A program made the position numbers and the translations under genes. From Acanthopleura granulata (Eukaryota; Mollusca; Polyplacophora; Chitonida; Chitonidae), in contig JABBOT010000003.1 in NCBI GenBank assembly GCA_016165875.1, positions 30,361,663-30,425,662 on the forward strand: DNA of 64,000 nt. The letters run 5' to 3'. Shown here piece after piece: positions 50,330 through 60,597 of the stretch; the stretch's first letter is position 1, and each line of letters opens with the position of its first letter. The notes below the pieces were generated by a model. It was not told where the DNA came from. It made no database searches and saw only the letters and a program-made list of their open reading frames with translations.

Positions 50330-50917
50330 AGCGGTGGAAAGACCCCTTACTGGTGTAAACACATATAACTTGATATTTGTTACACTTTTCAACTGTGGGA
50401 ATTTCCATAATTGGTATAAACATAAAATGACTTGATCTGCGCCACACTTTACAGCTGTGGGAATTCCCATATATGGCACAGACATAAAATGACTTTGATC
50501 TGTATCACACTTTAAATTCCCATAATTGGCACGGACATAAAATGACTTGACGTGTGTCAAATTTCACAGCTGTGGGAATTCCCATAATTGGTATAGACAT
50601 AAAATGACTTGATCTGTGTCACACTTTTCAGCTGTGGGAGTTCCCACAATTGGTAGAGACATAAAATGACTTGACCGAACTGGTATAGATATAGCCGAAT
50701 TGATTTGTCCCACAGTTCACAGCAGAGGAATTTCCTATCACTAGTATAGACATTTCTGGATTTCCCGTCAATAGCACAGATATTATTAACTTGTCCTGTT
50801 TCTTCTTACAGTGGTAACTGGTACAGACATTGCTAAGCTATCCTGTTTCCCACTACAGTGGTTTCATTTCCCGTAACTGGTACAGACATTGCTATCTTGT
50901 CCTGATTCCTCTTACAG
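50330..50917. repeat. Intronic minisatellite built from 3'-splice-site-like units
   Basis: About ten units of 50-63 bp share the frame CAG, then about 10 bases, TTCCCRTAAYTGGTAYAGACAT, then (A)CTTG.TCTG..TC.....TT and CAG. Cores begin near 50402, 50464, 50517, 50579, 50641, 50732, 50762 and 50867. The last units read TCTTCTTACAG, TTTCCCACTACAG and finally TTCCTCTTACAG, which is the actual acceptor of exon 3. Exon 3 itself opens with CCATACCGATTCCCGTAAATGGT, matching the unit start. The array therefore appears to contain multiple decayed copies of the intron 2/exon 3 boundary. Confidence 0.85.
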
Positions 50918-51036
50918 CCATACCGATTCCCGTAAATGGTGCTGGCGTCTCGAAAAGACACTCGTGCGCCGGGTTGTTAGTTTCAAGCACTGCTGCCCAG
51001 GTTGGACTACTAATTACTGGGGCCGGTGTAAAATTC
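50918..51036 (+). CDS. Receptor gene exon 3: second half of EMI-like module
   Basis: Acceptor TTCCTCTTACAG, donor ATTC|GTAAGT; enters in phase 2 and ends in phase 1. It encodes residues 63-102 with the EMI hallmark CCPGW near its end (SFKHCCPGWTTNYWG), preceded by a basic, YR-type stretch (RLEKTLVRRVV). CCPGW immediately before EGF repeats is the arrangement seen in EMI-EGF proteins such as the MEGF/Draper/Nimrod group. The first 20 or so nucleotides resemble the upstream intronic repeat. Confidence 0.8.
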
Positions 51037-51569
51037 GTAAGTTTTTCTACACTTGTAAAACTGGGTTTTGCACTGAGGAATTTGCTAATAAACTTAATTT
51101 ATCAAATAAATGAAATTGACTCATTATCCATATGTTTAAATCGAAGACAAGAAAATATCGGTCATTTACCTGATAAACAAATGTAATAGTAGGTTGATTG
51201 CGTGATTTATTAATTGTACAGTTTGTTATCTCACGAATGCAGTATTTTCGAAAAGGTCGATTGATTGATGTTAGGTTTTGTTCATGATGATATTAGTAGT
51301 GCATATTTTATTGTTTGGATTTGTTTTCCAGCGTGGATACGGTTGATGTTGATTATGCTTTCAAAAACAAATAAGCAAACAAACAAAAAATTAAATAAAG
51401 GAATAATAATAAAAAAGGAATAAAATGAATAAATAAATGCATCGAAGTGAGATCATTTTATACTCACCGCGATGCTGGTTGGAGTTTTTATATCTTGTTT
51501 GTTTGGCCTGGTGTTTTAAGTTTATGCTTTCATGTCTTGTAGACCTGACTGTCTTTATTGTTCTTGTAG

Positions 51570-51680
51570 GTGTTCCAATGGCGGATTGCAATGGCGGTTG
51601 TGAAAACAATGGCATGTGCAATGCTGTCACGGATAGGTGTACCTGTTTACCAGGATTTACTGGCAGACGGTGCGAACAAG
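51570..51680 (+). CDS. Receptor gene exon 4: EGF-like domain 1
   Basis: Acceptor GTTCTTGTAG, donor CAAG|GTAAGG; phase 1 at both ends, the usual phase for EGF modules. Six Cys fit C-x3-C-x5-C-x7-C-x1-C-x8-C (ADCNGGCENNGMCNAV, then RCTCLPGFTGRRC), residues 104-139. There is no calcium-binding signature (no D-x-D/N-E before Cys 1). Intron 3 before it (533 bp) is AT-rich and holds nothing recognisable. Confidence 0.93.
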
Positions 51681-51842
51681 GTAAGGACAGTGCGAAAACT
51701 AGCAAACATGCCCAAAATGAAACCTTTACGCTTTAACAATGATCCTCTTGTACGATGGACATTTCGCAACTTTTCACCTTGATCGAACTTGTGTTTCAAG
51801 TAGAATGAAGAACTAATTCCTTTTCGTTATGCCTTAAATTAA

Positions 51843-52098
51843 TCCGGGGGGTCTCCTTGGCTCAGTCGGTTAGCGCGCTAGCGCAGCACAATAACCCCAA
51901 GCCTCCCATCAATGCCGTCGCTGTGAGCTCTTCCTCTCCGGCCGTACGTGGGAAGGTCTGCCATCAACCTGCGGATAGTCGTGGGTTTTCCCCGGGCTCT
52001 TCCCGGTTTCCTCCAACCAAAATGCTGGCCGCCGTCATATAAGTGAAATATTCTTGAGTAGAGCGTAAAACACCAATCAAATAGATAAATAAACAAAT
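51843..52098 (+). mobile_element. SINE in intron 4, nearly full length
   Basis: Head TCTCCTTGGCTCAGTCGG, GTTAGCGCGCTAGCGCAGCA; body CGTACGTGGGAAGGTCTGCC; tail AAAACACCAATCAAATAGATAAATAAAC. A short internal deletion removes part of the B-box region. A 7-bp direct repeat, AAATTAA (51836-51842 and 52099-52105), is a possible target-site duplication. Confidence 0.88.
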
Positions 52099-53481
52099 AA
52101 ATTAACCTGTGTCGAAACATTCTTTTTCAGTATTTCAATTTTGACATGCAGTAAATCTGGAACTTTACGAATAGCGTCGCAAAACGAAAGAGAAAGGTGC
52201 ATAGGAAATATTCTACACAATAATGCTATATGCTAAAACGCGCATGGGAAGAACAGGGACAGAAACATACATTATACTCTGCGACATTTGAATAACATAT
52301 GCACACAGATACTTCGCATATCGAAATTCAATATTGTGGAAAGGATGATCCCCTGGGGAATCGCGTAAGGGGTTTCCTCTCAAAATTCAGCCAAATGTTG
52401 CCCTACATTATAATGTTTTTTTTCAAAAAAAGCAACCGATGCACCTAAATTGGACGAAATGTCGCACTCTACACTTTCCTCTACTGCGTGGTGGATATTC
52501 GGCTGCAACGTTAAGGAGATCTGGCGTAAACACAGGACCTTTCCAGTAATGAATGAAAAGGGCGATTATTAAAAGCGCGAGTTTTGTGTTACGTTCTGTG
52601 TGTATGTGCTGGTAGACATGAGGTGTATATATCAACGAGACCTGAAGCGCCTTTTATCTTCGGGGTCTCCCTGTCCCGCAGGTAGTATAAAGACATGTCA
52701 AAGTCATGTTTCCATGACTACGGTGATAAGATCCGTGTCGTCCTGACATCAGTGACGCAGATTGTATAAGCCTGACACACATATATATGGAATAAATATT
52801 GAAAAAATGAAAAAAGGATGAAATGATACACACCCTTCATTCCCGCATGATAATTTCTTACAAAACCATTTCCTGATTTAATGACAATACTTTTCTGAAG
52901 ATCATACCCAAGTTCAAACCAAGCGATATTTCGTGTAACTAAAACACCCTAAGTTGAATAAGGTCATACACTCAATCATTCGACTCAATTTAGGTGGTCA
53001 AGGTAATAAAAAAGCGGGTATTTTATTGATTTATCTATTCATTTATTTATTTGTATAATATATCGGTTTGGAATATGCCATTTATTTGGCGGACGCCCAA
53101 CTGACAAACATCCCAGGTGAGCGCAATTGGGATATTTGCTTAGAGTTCGTTCAACCGTGACTGACGTGTATGATCGTGCAAAATCATGACAGTTATCGGA
53201 TTTGCTTTATGTGCTGTTGTAATACTTGCCCCAATAGAGCGCATTTGTATGGCGGCTCAGATGTCTCGGTATACCCATTCGTCGCCCACTATCGGGCATG
53301 CAGGTACTTGTGGTAATTGTTACAGTGTACTTCCTGGTTGACCGATTTTGGCTACAGTCTGTACTTAGCTGACATTGTATTCCGCGATACCTGATATTAG
53401 ATAATAACGTCATTTTCTTTCTTTTGACCTCTGGATATAATTGTCATTCTTCTGGCCTAATCGTGACTGTTATTTTTGCAG

Positions 53482-53586
53482 CTCTCTGTACGCCGGGATG
53501 TGAGAATGGAGGAATGTGTGTCGCCGTCAATGGAACTTCACTCTGTAACTGTCCACCTGCCTTCACAGGATCAACCTGCGAGGAAG
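53482..53586 (+). CDS. Receptor gene exon 5: EGF-like domain 2
   Basis: Acceptor TTATTTTTGCAG, donor GAAG|GTAAAG; phase 1 at both ends. Six Cys fit C-x3-C-x5-C-x8-C-x1-C-x8-C (LCTPGCENGGMCVAV, then LCNCPPAFTGSTC). An N-glycosylation sequon NGT lies in the third loop. Residues 140-174. Confidence 0.93.
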
Positions 53587-53806
53587 GTAAAGAAAGACCT
53601 CAAACAAACGTATGGAAGGTTGGACCTGACATTATTTCTTACATGAACACCTGCCTGACAAAATGTGTATCACCTAGGTTTAAGATGAAAGTAAAGCCTA
53701 AACGAAATCGAAGACTTTAAAATATACAGGCATGCGACATATAACAATAAGTATAATAACTAGAAGATACGCGGAGTGTGCAATCCTCTGACACAACTGA
53801 ATGTAA

Positions 53807-53926
53807 AAACGTCCTCCACTACAGCGCGGTTCCCCACGACCACATGACGCGTGTCAGCAAAGGTATAAACGTCCTCCACTGCAGCGCGGTCGCCCACGAC
53901 CGCATGATGCGTGTCAGCAAAGGTAT
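53807..53926. repeat. 60-bp tandem duplication in intron 5
   Basis: Units at 53807-53866 and 53867-53926 begin AAACGTCCTCCACT and contain GACGCGTGTCAGCAAAGGTATAA or a near variant. They differ at several positions, including C/T changes at CpG sites. Confidence 0.92.
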
Positions 53927-54785
53927 AACACTCCGCTGGACACTATTACAAAGTGACAAGATAAATATGTGTATGCCACACCGACACTGGTATACCAGCC
54001 GCCAACCAAAATGAGCGTTTCCGGTCAATAATCACAAGACCAGTTTCCAAAAAACGACAAATAACACAAACCACCGAAGAACTAAGAAAGGGTATACAAT
54101 ATGAAAAAAAATTTACTGCGGATTCATGCAAAGAGAAGCAGCCAACAGTTTTCAGTGATGAAGAAAAAGTGCAACGAATGTAGTGGGCGGATGAAGAATA
54201 TGAATATCCAAATCGTGTACCATTTTAGTATAAGTGGTATCGTTAATGAAATATGTACCTCATCTGCACTTTGATTGCAACTGTTCATATATCCAAAGAG
54301 GTGATCATGCTCAACACGATAAACACACGAAGATTTCAATCTGTTTGGCGATTATCTTCTGACATAAATGTGCTGTTAGACCGACACAATACGCGTCCAA
54401 AACGTAAACTGCTTGGCGCAGGTAAAAGCACATCATACAGTCAGTTTGTTCCGTTGTACGTATACTCGACTCACGAAAAGAGCACTATCGCTGACATGGT
54501 TTAAATGTCCTAGCTTGTGTTCATCTGTCTGTCTTTCTGTGAAATTCACAGCGACGTTTTCAAATTTGGCCTCCTTGGGTTATAAGCCACTGGATTAAGA
54601 GCAGAGTTTTGTCAGGTGTTTGCAGACACTGCGCCGTGGTTACGTAATGCATTCTATGAGGTTAAAGAAGTAGCTATTTCTAATGTAGGAAATGAAATAC
54701 TTTTGCCTTGGAGACATGGTAATATTGAGTACAAGGTTTCAAAGGTGTTTCTTTACTCCTTTATTGTAAGAGTTAGTTAATTTAC

Positions 54786-55005
54786 AGGGGCAGACTCCAC
54801 AAAGCAATTTCTGTTATAAATCACAATTTAAAACCTCATCACAACGCTTAGTTTTCCCTACTTGAAGTTGAAATTTCAAAAGGTTTATCTTGAGGAAACA
54901 TTAAGGATATGGCCAAAATTTTTATTTATATAGCTCAAAGATGCGGTCTAAAATTGTATTTCAAATTTTGACTTAAGTCAAGAATGGCTTTGTCGAACAG
55001 GTCTC
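54786..55005. mobile_element. MITE-like element in intron 5 (about 220 bp)
   Basis: Terminal inverted repeats: the left end GGGGCAGACTCCACAAAGCAATTTCTG pairs with the reverse complement of the right end, GAGACCTGTTCGACAAAGCCATTCTTGACTTAAGTCA. The same terminal sequence occurs at the element at 9510-9731. There is no coding capacity. The ACAAAGC motif at each end is a pattern I recall in invertebrate MITEs. Confidence 0.65.
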
Positions 55006-56232
55006 AAATCTTGAGAATATATGCACAGCGAGTAAGAGGAGAACACGTAATGCTCACACGTATCTCTTGTCAGCTTAACTCAGCTATGGTTTTATTCTAA
55101 CACTTCATTTAAGTGCTTAAATAGTAGCAACTTAGACATTCCCTAGCTCCATGGCTTAAGCTGAATTAGGTCATGATGTTAATCCCAAAGTATTATACAT
55201 TACTGATCTAGAATTGTTGTCACCAAATTTAATCAAAATTCTCTTGGATTTGATGGTATATGAGTAAACTATTGCTGTACCGAGCCAAAATCTGTCAAGA
55301 AATAAAATGTCAATTTATAATCATCAGTCAGTTGATCCACATACACATGTCAGCTTCTGACTGAATATCACGAGTAGGAATTTAGATCCCCATGACCACA
55401 TCCTAATGAGCATTCTATATCTTGAATAATTTTCAAGGGAAGAATTTCTGATCAAAAGTGAATGTTCAACTGGACTTGTCCTATTCTTTCACTTAGTATG
55501 TACATGCGCCGGCTTACAAAATATAATTACTGGTAATTCTCACCAGAGAAGAATTCTTGTCACAGAAAATTGTACATGCAACCTTCCATATGACTGGAAC
55601 TAGAAAACTCTAAATTTCCCACGAGCATTAGTTGTCAGTAATACTTCTCTGCGGTCATGAACTTGAATGTTTGAAGATCTATACATATTACATTTACAAA
55701 ATTCTCACCAACACGGTGGTAATTGTAGTGTTGACGACTAAAATCACAGCTTATGTAGTGATAACAATTACTTTTGCCTAAGGCTTGTAAACAATCCCTT
55801 GCATTTATGCTAGTGCTCTTCTGATATTACCCCTGTGGGTAAATTATTATTGAGTGATTAAAATACACAGAAAATGTTCAAGAAAGAGCATAACTATTGA
55901 ATCCAAGACGAACAGCAGTAATGAATTGGCCGCCACATTTGGGTGTTATTCTCACACGAACAGGCTCTCAGTAAGCCGGACTAACACTTTGCAGAACTTG
56001 AAGCTATATGAAATAGATTTTATTATCCCATACTCGACAAAATGCTCTGCTTTTGATAGGAAAGCATTGGTCACATGGCAGACACGCGTTTCGAGCACTT
56101 TGTTTTTGTGACGTGTTGATGTTGCATTGACGGGGTATGAATAGACTTCGAGAAAGCATGTAGATTAAAAGATCTGACTATACTGCCACACAATAGGCCA
56201 ATGTACATATGTCTGCCACTGAAAAAATTCTG

Positions 56233-56494
56233 ACGGCCTCCTTGGCTCAGTCGTTTAGCGCGCCAGAGCAGCGTAATGACCCAGAAGCCTCCCGACTATG
56301 CGGTCGCTGTGAGTTCAAGGCCAGCTCATGCTGGCTTCCTCTCTGGCTGTACGTGGGAAGGTGTACGAGCAACTTGTGGATGGTCGTGGGTTTTCAACGG
56401 GTTCTGCCCGGTTTCCTCCCACCATAATGCTGGCAGCCGTCGTATAAGTGAAATATTCTTGAGTACGGCGTAAAACACCAATCATATAAATAAA
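56233..56494 (+). mobile_element. SINE in intron 5, full length with perfect target-site duplication
   Basis: Best reference copy in the window, 262 bp. The head has an A-box-like TGGCTCAGTCGTTTAG and a B-box-like GAGTTCAAGGCC. The body has GTACGTGGGAAGG and TGCCCGGTTTCCTCCCACCA. The 3' end is AAGTGAAATATTCTTGAGTA plus CGGCGTAAAACACCAATCA and an AAAT tail. A 13-bp target-site duplication, TGAAAAAATTCTG, flanks it (56220-56232 and 56495-56507). This shows LINE-type retroposition of a tRNA-derived SINE. Confidence 0.96.
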
Positions 56495-56705
56495 TGAAAA
56501 AATTCTGTCATGAGTTGGCGAGAGGCCAAATTGTGCGACAATTTGCCAACTATAATACTTTCGTCACTACTCTTTGTTCTTTGTATTATAACACAAATGG
56601 CAAACCAGAGAGGCGTAACACAACAGCAAACTATGAAAGCAAGCATAATCTCCCTGAAGGTTAAAAAAAAAACAGACCACATTTTCAAAAAGTCGGCATC
56701 ATATT

Positions 56706-57101
56706 AAAGGCAATTTCGTGCTGACTCCAAATAGGGTCTTCTTATTTTTGGCATGTTTCGACAGTGATGAAAACGGAAATAAAGATTCACGCGCTACGGT
56801 GGACTTTTTGGACCATATTGAAACATGGTGACGTCACAAATTCTTTTTAGCCGCAAAACATCCTCTGATGTGTACGTTCTGCGTGAATATACATGCAGTA
56901 CAACACCTGTATATGTATTCAGTGTGGAAACATGACAGTCACGGCTCGTTTAGTGGCCAAAAAATAAAAACCTGTTACGTCACTTTAAAATGATCGAAAT
57001 AGTCCACCGTAGCACCTCAGTCTTTATTTCCGTTTTAATCATTGTAAAAAATGCTAAAACACAATGAAGACCATATTTGGAATCAGCACGAAATTGCCTT
57101 T
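56706..57101. mobile_element. Foldback/MITE-like element with long terminal inverted repeats
   Basis: 396 bp. The left arm begins AAAGGCAATTTCGTGCTGAC and the right arm is its inverted copy, ending GTCAGCACGAAATTGCCTTT-like sequence at 57101. Arms of roughly 110 bp match with scattered changes, including AAAACGGAAATAAAGA and GCTACGGTGGACT. The middle (about 56816-56990) is unique and non-coding. No clear target-site duplication was found. Confidence 0.85.
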
Positions 57102-57307
57102 CAGATGATGCGTATTTTCTAAAAATGTGGCCTGTTCTTTTAAGCAGTATCGTTACAAATGGTGACTCTAGCCTGGCTGCTATATAGCGTACCCTACTTC
57201 AAAGAGGACCTTAAGGATCACGGAGTTTGAATGTGATATACGTGCGTAGTCCACATACCGTGTGTCTTACAGAAATTTCATATTAATAAGATTGTGTTGG
57301 TAATATT

Positions 57308-57430
57308 TCTTTTATTTGGTTGGTGTTTTACACCATACTCACAAGCATATTTCACTTATTACACTATGCTCCTCAGTTTTGTGTGGAGGAAACATAAGTC
57401 CCTCAGGTAAACTATCGACCATTGGGATAA
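57308..57430 (-). mobile_element. Decayed SINE in intron 5
   Basis: TTGGTTGGTGTTTTACACCATACTC, CATATTTCACTTATTACAC and GTGGAGGAAACATAAGTCC follow the minus-strand tail and body of the main SINE with many substitutions and small indels. It is an old copy. Confidence 0.6.
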
Positions 57431-57741
57431 TACTGGCGAACTTTGTTTATAGTTTGTAATGTGGCATAACTGTCAGATGGTAGGGAAAGTAAGTGAAATC
57501 GCGCTCATTGAGAAAATCCTGTGTCGCCACGTCACCAATTTTAACCAGTTAAGCACAAAATATTTCAATAACACTGGGGAGGCAGCTGTTTTCGCCGGCG
57601 TCTCGCGAACACTTTTTCGCCTTTTAACCATATGAGCCTGAGATACGGGTGACACGAAATCGAGTTTCCGGATTCAGAGTTGATTTATAGTTGAGTTTTA
57701 CAGAATAAAATGGCTGTGGCCGTTTAGGTCACTTTTCATTT

Positions 57742-57935
57742 TAATGACCCGTGTTCCTCACAGCAGTGTGGTCGCTGTGAGATCAAGTCCAGCTCATGCC
57801 GGTTTTCCTCTCACACCAACAAGCTGTGAATGGTAGTGGGTTTCTCACCGGCTCTCCCCATGATGCTGGCCCCTATCGTATAAGTGAAATATTTTGGAGT
57901 ATGGCGTAAAACAGCAACCAAATCAAATCAAAATT
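57742..57935 (+). mobile_element. Decayed SINE in intron 5
   Basis: AATGACCC, GTGGTCGCTGTGAGATCAAGTCCAGCTCATGCCGG, then ATGATGCTGGCCCCTATCGTATAAGTGAAATATTTTGGAGTATGGCGTAAAACAGC. It is diverged and has internal deletions. It ends just over 100 bp before the acceptor of exon 6. Confidence 0.75.
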
Positions 57936-58056
57936 CACCCTTCTTTCCAGATGACTATGGTTTTATCATTGATTTTCCTTTCTTTAACTGTATGTTAAAG
58001 TGTCGCTTTCAGACAACTAACCCTGGATAATATTGGTATGCGCATGTGTGTTTCAG

Positions 58057-58161
58057 TGGTTTGTGAAGACGGTTGTGAGAATGGGGGAACATGTTCCGCT
58101 GTTGGGACCAAAGCCATGTGTTTGTGTCCTCCAGGATTTGTTGGCAAACGTTGCGAGCATG
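58057..58161 (+). CDS. Receptor gene exon 6: EGF-like domain 3
   Basis: Acceptor GTGTGTTTCAG, donor CATG|GTAAAT; phase 1 at both ends and the same length as exon 5 (105 nt). Six Cys fit C-x3-C-x5-C-x8-C-x1-C-x8-C (VCEDGCENGGTCSAV, then MCLCPPGFVGKRC), residues 175-209. Equal length and close sequence suggest that exons 5 and 6 arose by duplication. Confidence 0.94.
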
Positions 58162-58485
58162 GTAAATATTCACGAATGTGCTGACTTGCTGTTCCAAATT
58201 ATAGAAAATATAACGAGCTCAAGGTGATACAGACTTACTTTTCAAATTATAATCACGATATACTCTATATTTTTAATACATTCCAGTCTTAATTAGTATT
58301 ATAAAATTATAAACAAATGAAGACGTTTTATTAATTCCTCGCTGTACATTTTCTCAAAACCAATTTCTCCAGACATATTAATAATGTATATATATAAATC
58401 TACATGTACATGGTAGGCCCTATTAAGTCAGGCATATTAATTGTGTCATTTATTATTTTGACATTTCCTTGTCTGTTTTTAACAG

Positions 58486-58851
58486 CTATGAAAGAAGGGG
58501 AATGTCCCGTCGGGAGGACAGCACAGGGTCAAAACTGTTCTGCTGAGACGCAATGTGAATTTGATCACCAGTGTGTCGGAGAGCAGAAATGTTGTAAGGT
58601 TCCAGCATGTAGTTCACGGATTTGTATGGAACCCGCCCCGAGGGGTTGCCCCTTCAGGAATAAACTGATCGACGTTGGGGAGAAATTCCGCCCAGAACCC
58701 TGCAAGGTCTGCACTTGCTTGAACCCTGACCGCGGGGAGCCGTACGGGGGAGCAATCTGCAGCAACATTACGTGTCCGGCAATTCCGTCCGGCTTTCGAA
58801 GGTGTAAACGACAGGTCAGGGGAGATAACCAGTGTTGTAAAATTTGTAAAG
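58486..58851 (+). CDS. Receptor gene exon 7: WAP plus VWC domains
   Basis: Acceptor TTTTTAACAG, donor AAAG|GTACGG; phase 1 at both ends, 366 nt. The first half is a WAP four-disulfide core: eight Cys with C-x5-C-x5-CC-x4-C-x4-C spacing at its end (QCEFDHQCVGEQKCC, then VPACSSRIC). The second half is a VWC module: GCPFRNKLIDVGEKF, then PCKVCTC, ICSNITC and QCCKIC. WAP modules often inhibit proteases and VWC modules often bind BMP-type ligands or matrix, but neither activity can be read from sequence. Introns 6 (324 bp) and 7 (393 bp) are short and hold nothing recognisable. Confidence 0.92.
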
Positions 58852-59244
58852 GTACGGAAATGCTTACTTGCCTCCCGTAGATTGCATGACCCTAGTAAAA
58901 CCTTGAAAATGTCCTCCGTTCTAAATTATTTTGGCATTTTATGAAAGACCCAGGAAGTGTACATGAAAGAAGCCTTCAGTTTTCTTTTCTTGTGAAACAA
59001 ATGTTGAAAAAATTCATCAGTGAATTCAATGTATATTATTGTTCGCGTGTTTGACCTTTCTGTGATAAAATATTAATAGATAGGCTAAGTAATGTTTTGA
59101 AAATTCATGCGAGCTAGATTTTCAGTGGAGAAGCCGCCATATAAACATGATGTTTTAGCCAGTGCATCATTTCAGTACTGACCAATGACGTTTTGTGTTT
59201 ACTGGTTACTTTTTTACACAATGGATGCAATGTCTCCTTTTCAG

Positions 59245-59277
59245 AACCGGAAATTCAAAAACCTTCGAATATCACAG
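59245..59277 (+). CDS. Receptor gene exon 8: 33-nt micro-exon
   Basis: Acceptor CTCCTTTTCAG, donor CACAG|GTAATT; phase 1 in and out. It encodes the linker EPEIQKPSNIT between the VWC and HYR modules, with an NIT sequon that depends on the following codon. Its removal would keep the frame, so it may be alternatively spliced. Support is the pair of good splice sites plus correct phase; length alone gives little power. Confidence 0.6.
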
Positions 59278-59577
59278 GTAATTACACTGCTGTTTTAAGC
59301 CACGTGCATAAAAATGATGAAAGAAAATAAGTTCACTACATGCATGTTAATTAACCCATACTTCATTAACACTCGACCAACAGGTACCGGTAATTAATAA
59401 TTTTATAATGGCTGCTGTGATTTAACTGGCACTGATGTATGTGTTTCTATATGGTCGCATAATATTACTCGGAAAAACTAAACCCACATCCAACAATTTC
59501 CATTGCCAATATTTCACGCAGGTGAAAACTATTATTATTTACACATGTTTCTCGCTACTTTTGACGTTATGATTCCC

Positions 59578-59797
59578 CCCCACCTCCCACCTCCCTCACC
59601 AATACGGTCGCTGTGAGTTCAAGTCCAGCTCATGCTGGCCTCCTTTCTGGACGTACGTGGGAAGGTTTGCCCACAACCTGCAGATCTTGGCTCCTCCCAC
59701 CATAATGTTAGCTCCCGTCGTAAAAGTGAAATTTTTTTGAGTGCTGCAGAAAACGACAATCAAATAAATAGTTAAATAAATAAAAAAATAAATAAAT
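59578..59797 (+). mobile_element. SINE in intron 8, partial
   Basis: CACCAATACGGTCGCTGTGAGTTCAAGTCCAGCTCATGCTGG, GGACGTACGTGGGAAGG, then an internal deletion of the GGGCTCTGCCCGG region, CACCATAATGTTAGCTCCCGTCG and an AAAT-rich tail. The tRNA-like head is mostly lost. It ends about 110 bp before the acceptor of exon 9. Confidence 0.88.
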
Positions 59798-59906
59798 GCT
59801 ACTTTTCAATGACATATTACGTTTATTTGGGGCTTCTGGGCTTTCCACAAAAAGGTACCTAGATTAACAGTTGAAATCCTTTTATCGGTTGTCGTTTTCT
59901 TTACAG

Positions 59907-60152
59907 TTCCGGTTTTTAAAAATTGCCATACAGAAGGAATCATTGTGGATTTACCCAAAACCGGAAGGACGGCACGGGTTCCACGAGATCTGGAAGCCAC
60001 TGACATGCGCGGACGGAAGTTAGAAGTCCAGTACTCCAACCTATCACTGACATGGAACAGCGACATCGACAGAAACTTCCACCTTATCCTAGCAACAGCC
60101 GTGGACCAATGGGAGCAGATTATTGAGTGCTCATTTGTTGTCAGGATCAGAG
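59907..60152 (+). CDS. Receptor gene exon 9: degenerate HYR-like domain
   Basis: Acceptor TTTTCTTTACAG, donor AGAG|GTAAAC; phase 1 at both ends, 82 residues (343-424). It opens VPVFKNCHTEGI and closes ATAVDQWEQIIECSFVVRIR, which fits the P-x-F-x-x-C start and the A-x-D...C-x-F-x-V-x-V end of HYR domains. The middle lacks the usual W-x-x-P-x-A-x-D core, so it is either a diverged HYR or a related beta-sandwich. Confidence 0.8.
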
Positions 60153-60597
60153 GTAAACTGATTTCAACATAAGTTATCTCTCTTTGGCCTTCTCTACATT
60201 CTGCAGCATTAAAAGGGAAGAAACGTCACGCCTGAAATTATACTAACCTGAACATAAAGTTATGGAAAAAGTTGTGTGACATCATTGTTGTTATAGATTA
60301 ACAAAACCCATTAAGCTCACTTAATATCCAAGCACATGACGGCAGTATATTTGGGCGCGGTAATTAATGAAGAGGGCCTTGATTGAATACTGTCCAAGAA
60401 AAAATGAAATACAAACGTTTTCACGTAATGTTTTCAGTGGCATTTTCCTGATGCGGACCTCCTGTATATAAGTTCTTTTCCTTTAAACACCATGATAAAA
60501 TTTAGTGATTTCCGTTTCTGTTCAGGCCTATTTCAGTTTAAAACCAAAATTGATGTAAGGGCACCACCTTGATTGTGCACGGCCTTGAGGAGCACGC

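Larger units (their letters stand above)
47107..50917 (+). other. Intron 2 of the receptor gene
   Basis: 3811 bp, the second-largest intron. It carries two SINEs and, at its 3' end, a minisatellite that runs into the splice acceptor of exon 3. A stretch at about 48460-48640 is unusually rich in short motifs such as CATTGTCAATG and GCAATTAGCC and may be an intronic regulatory element (speculative). No missed exon was recognised. Confidence 0.6.
53587..58056 (+). other. Intron 5 of the receptor gene
   Basis: 4470 bp, the largest intron. It contains a 60-bp tandem duplication, two inverted-repeat elements and three SINE copies, all listed separately. The rest is AT-rich and holds nothing recognisable. 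Since both flanking exons are phase-1 EGF modules, a missed EGF exon would not break the frame, but I found none. Confidence 0.6.

Noticed and set aside
50330..50917. CRISPR-like array of regularly spaced repeats
   Set aside because: This is a eukaryotic intron. The units are contiguous and diverged, with no unique spacers and no cas genes.
53482..53720. Reading EGF exon 5 on through to a stop at 53720
   Set aside because: The sequence after 53586 begins with a good donor (GTAAAG) and loses EGF character. The phase-consistent splice to 58057 is better supported.
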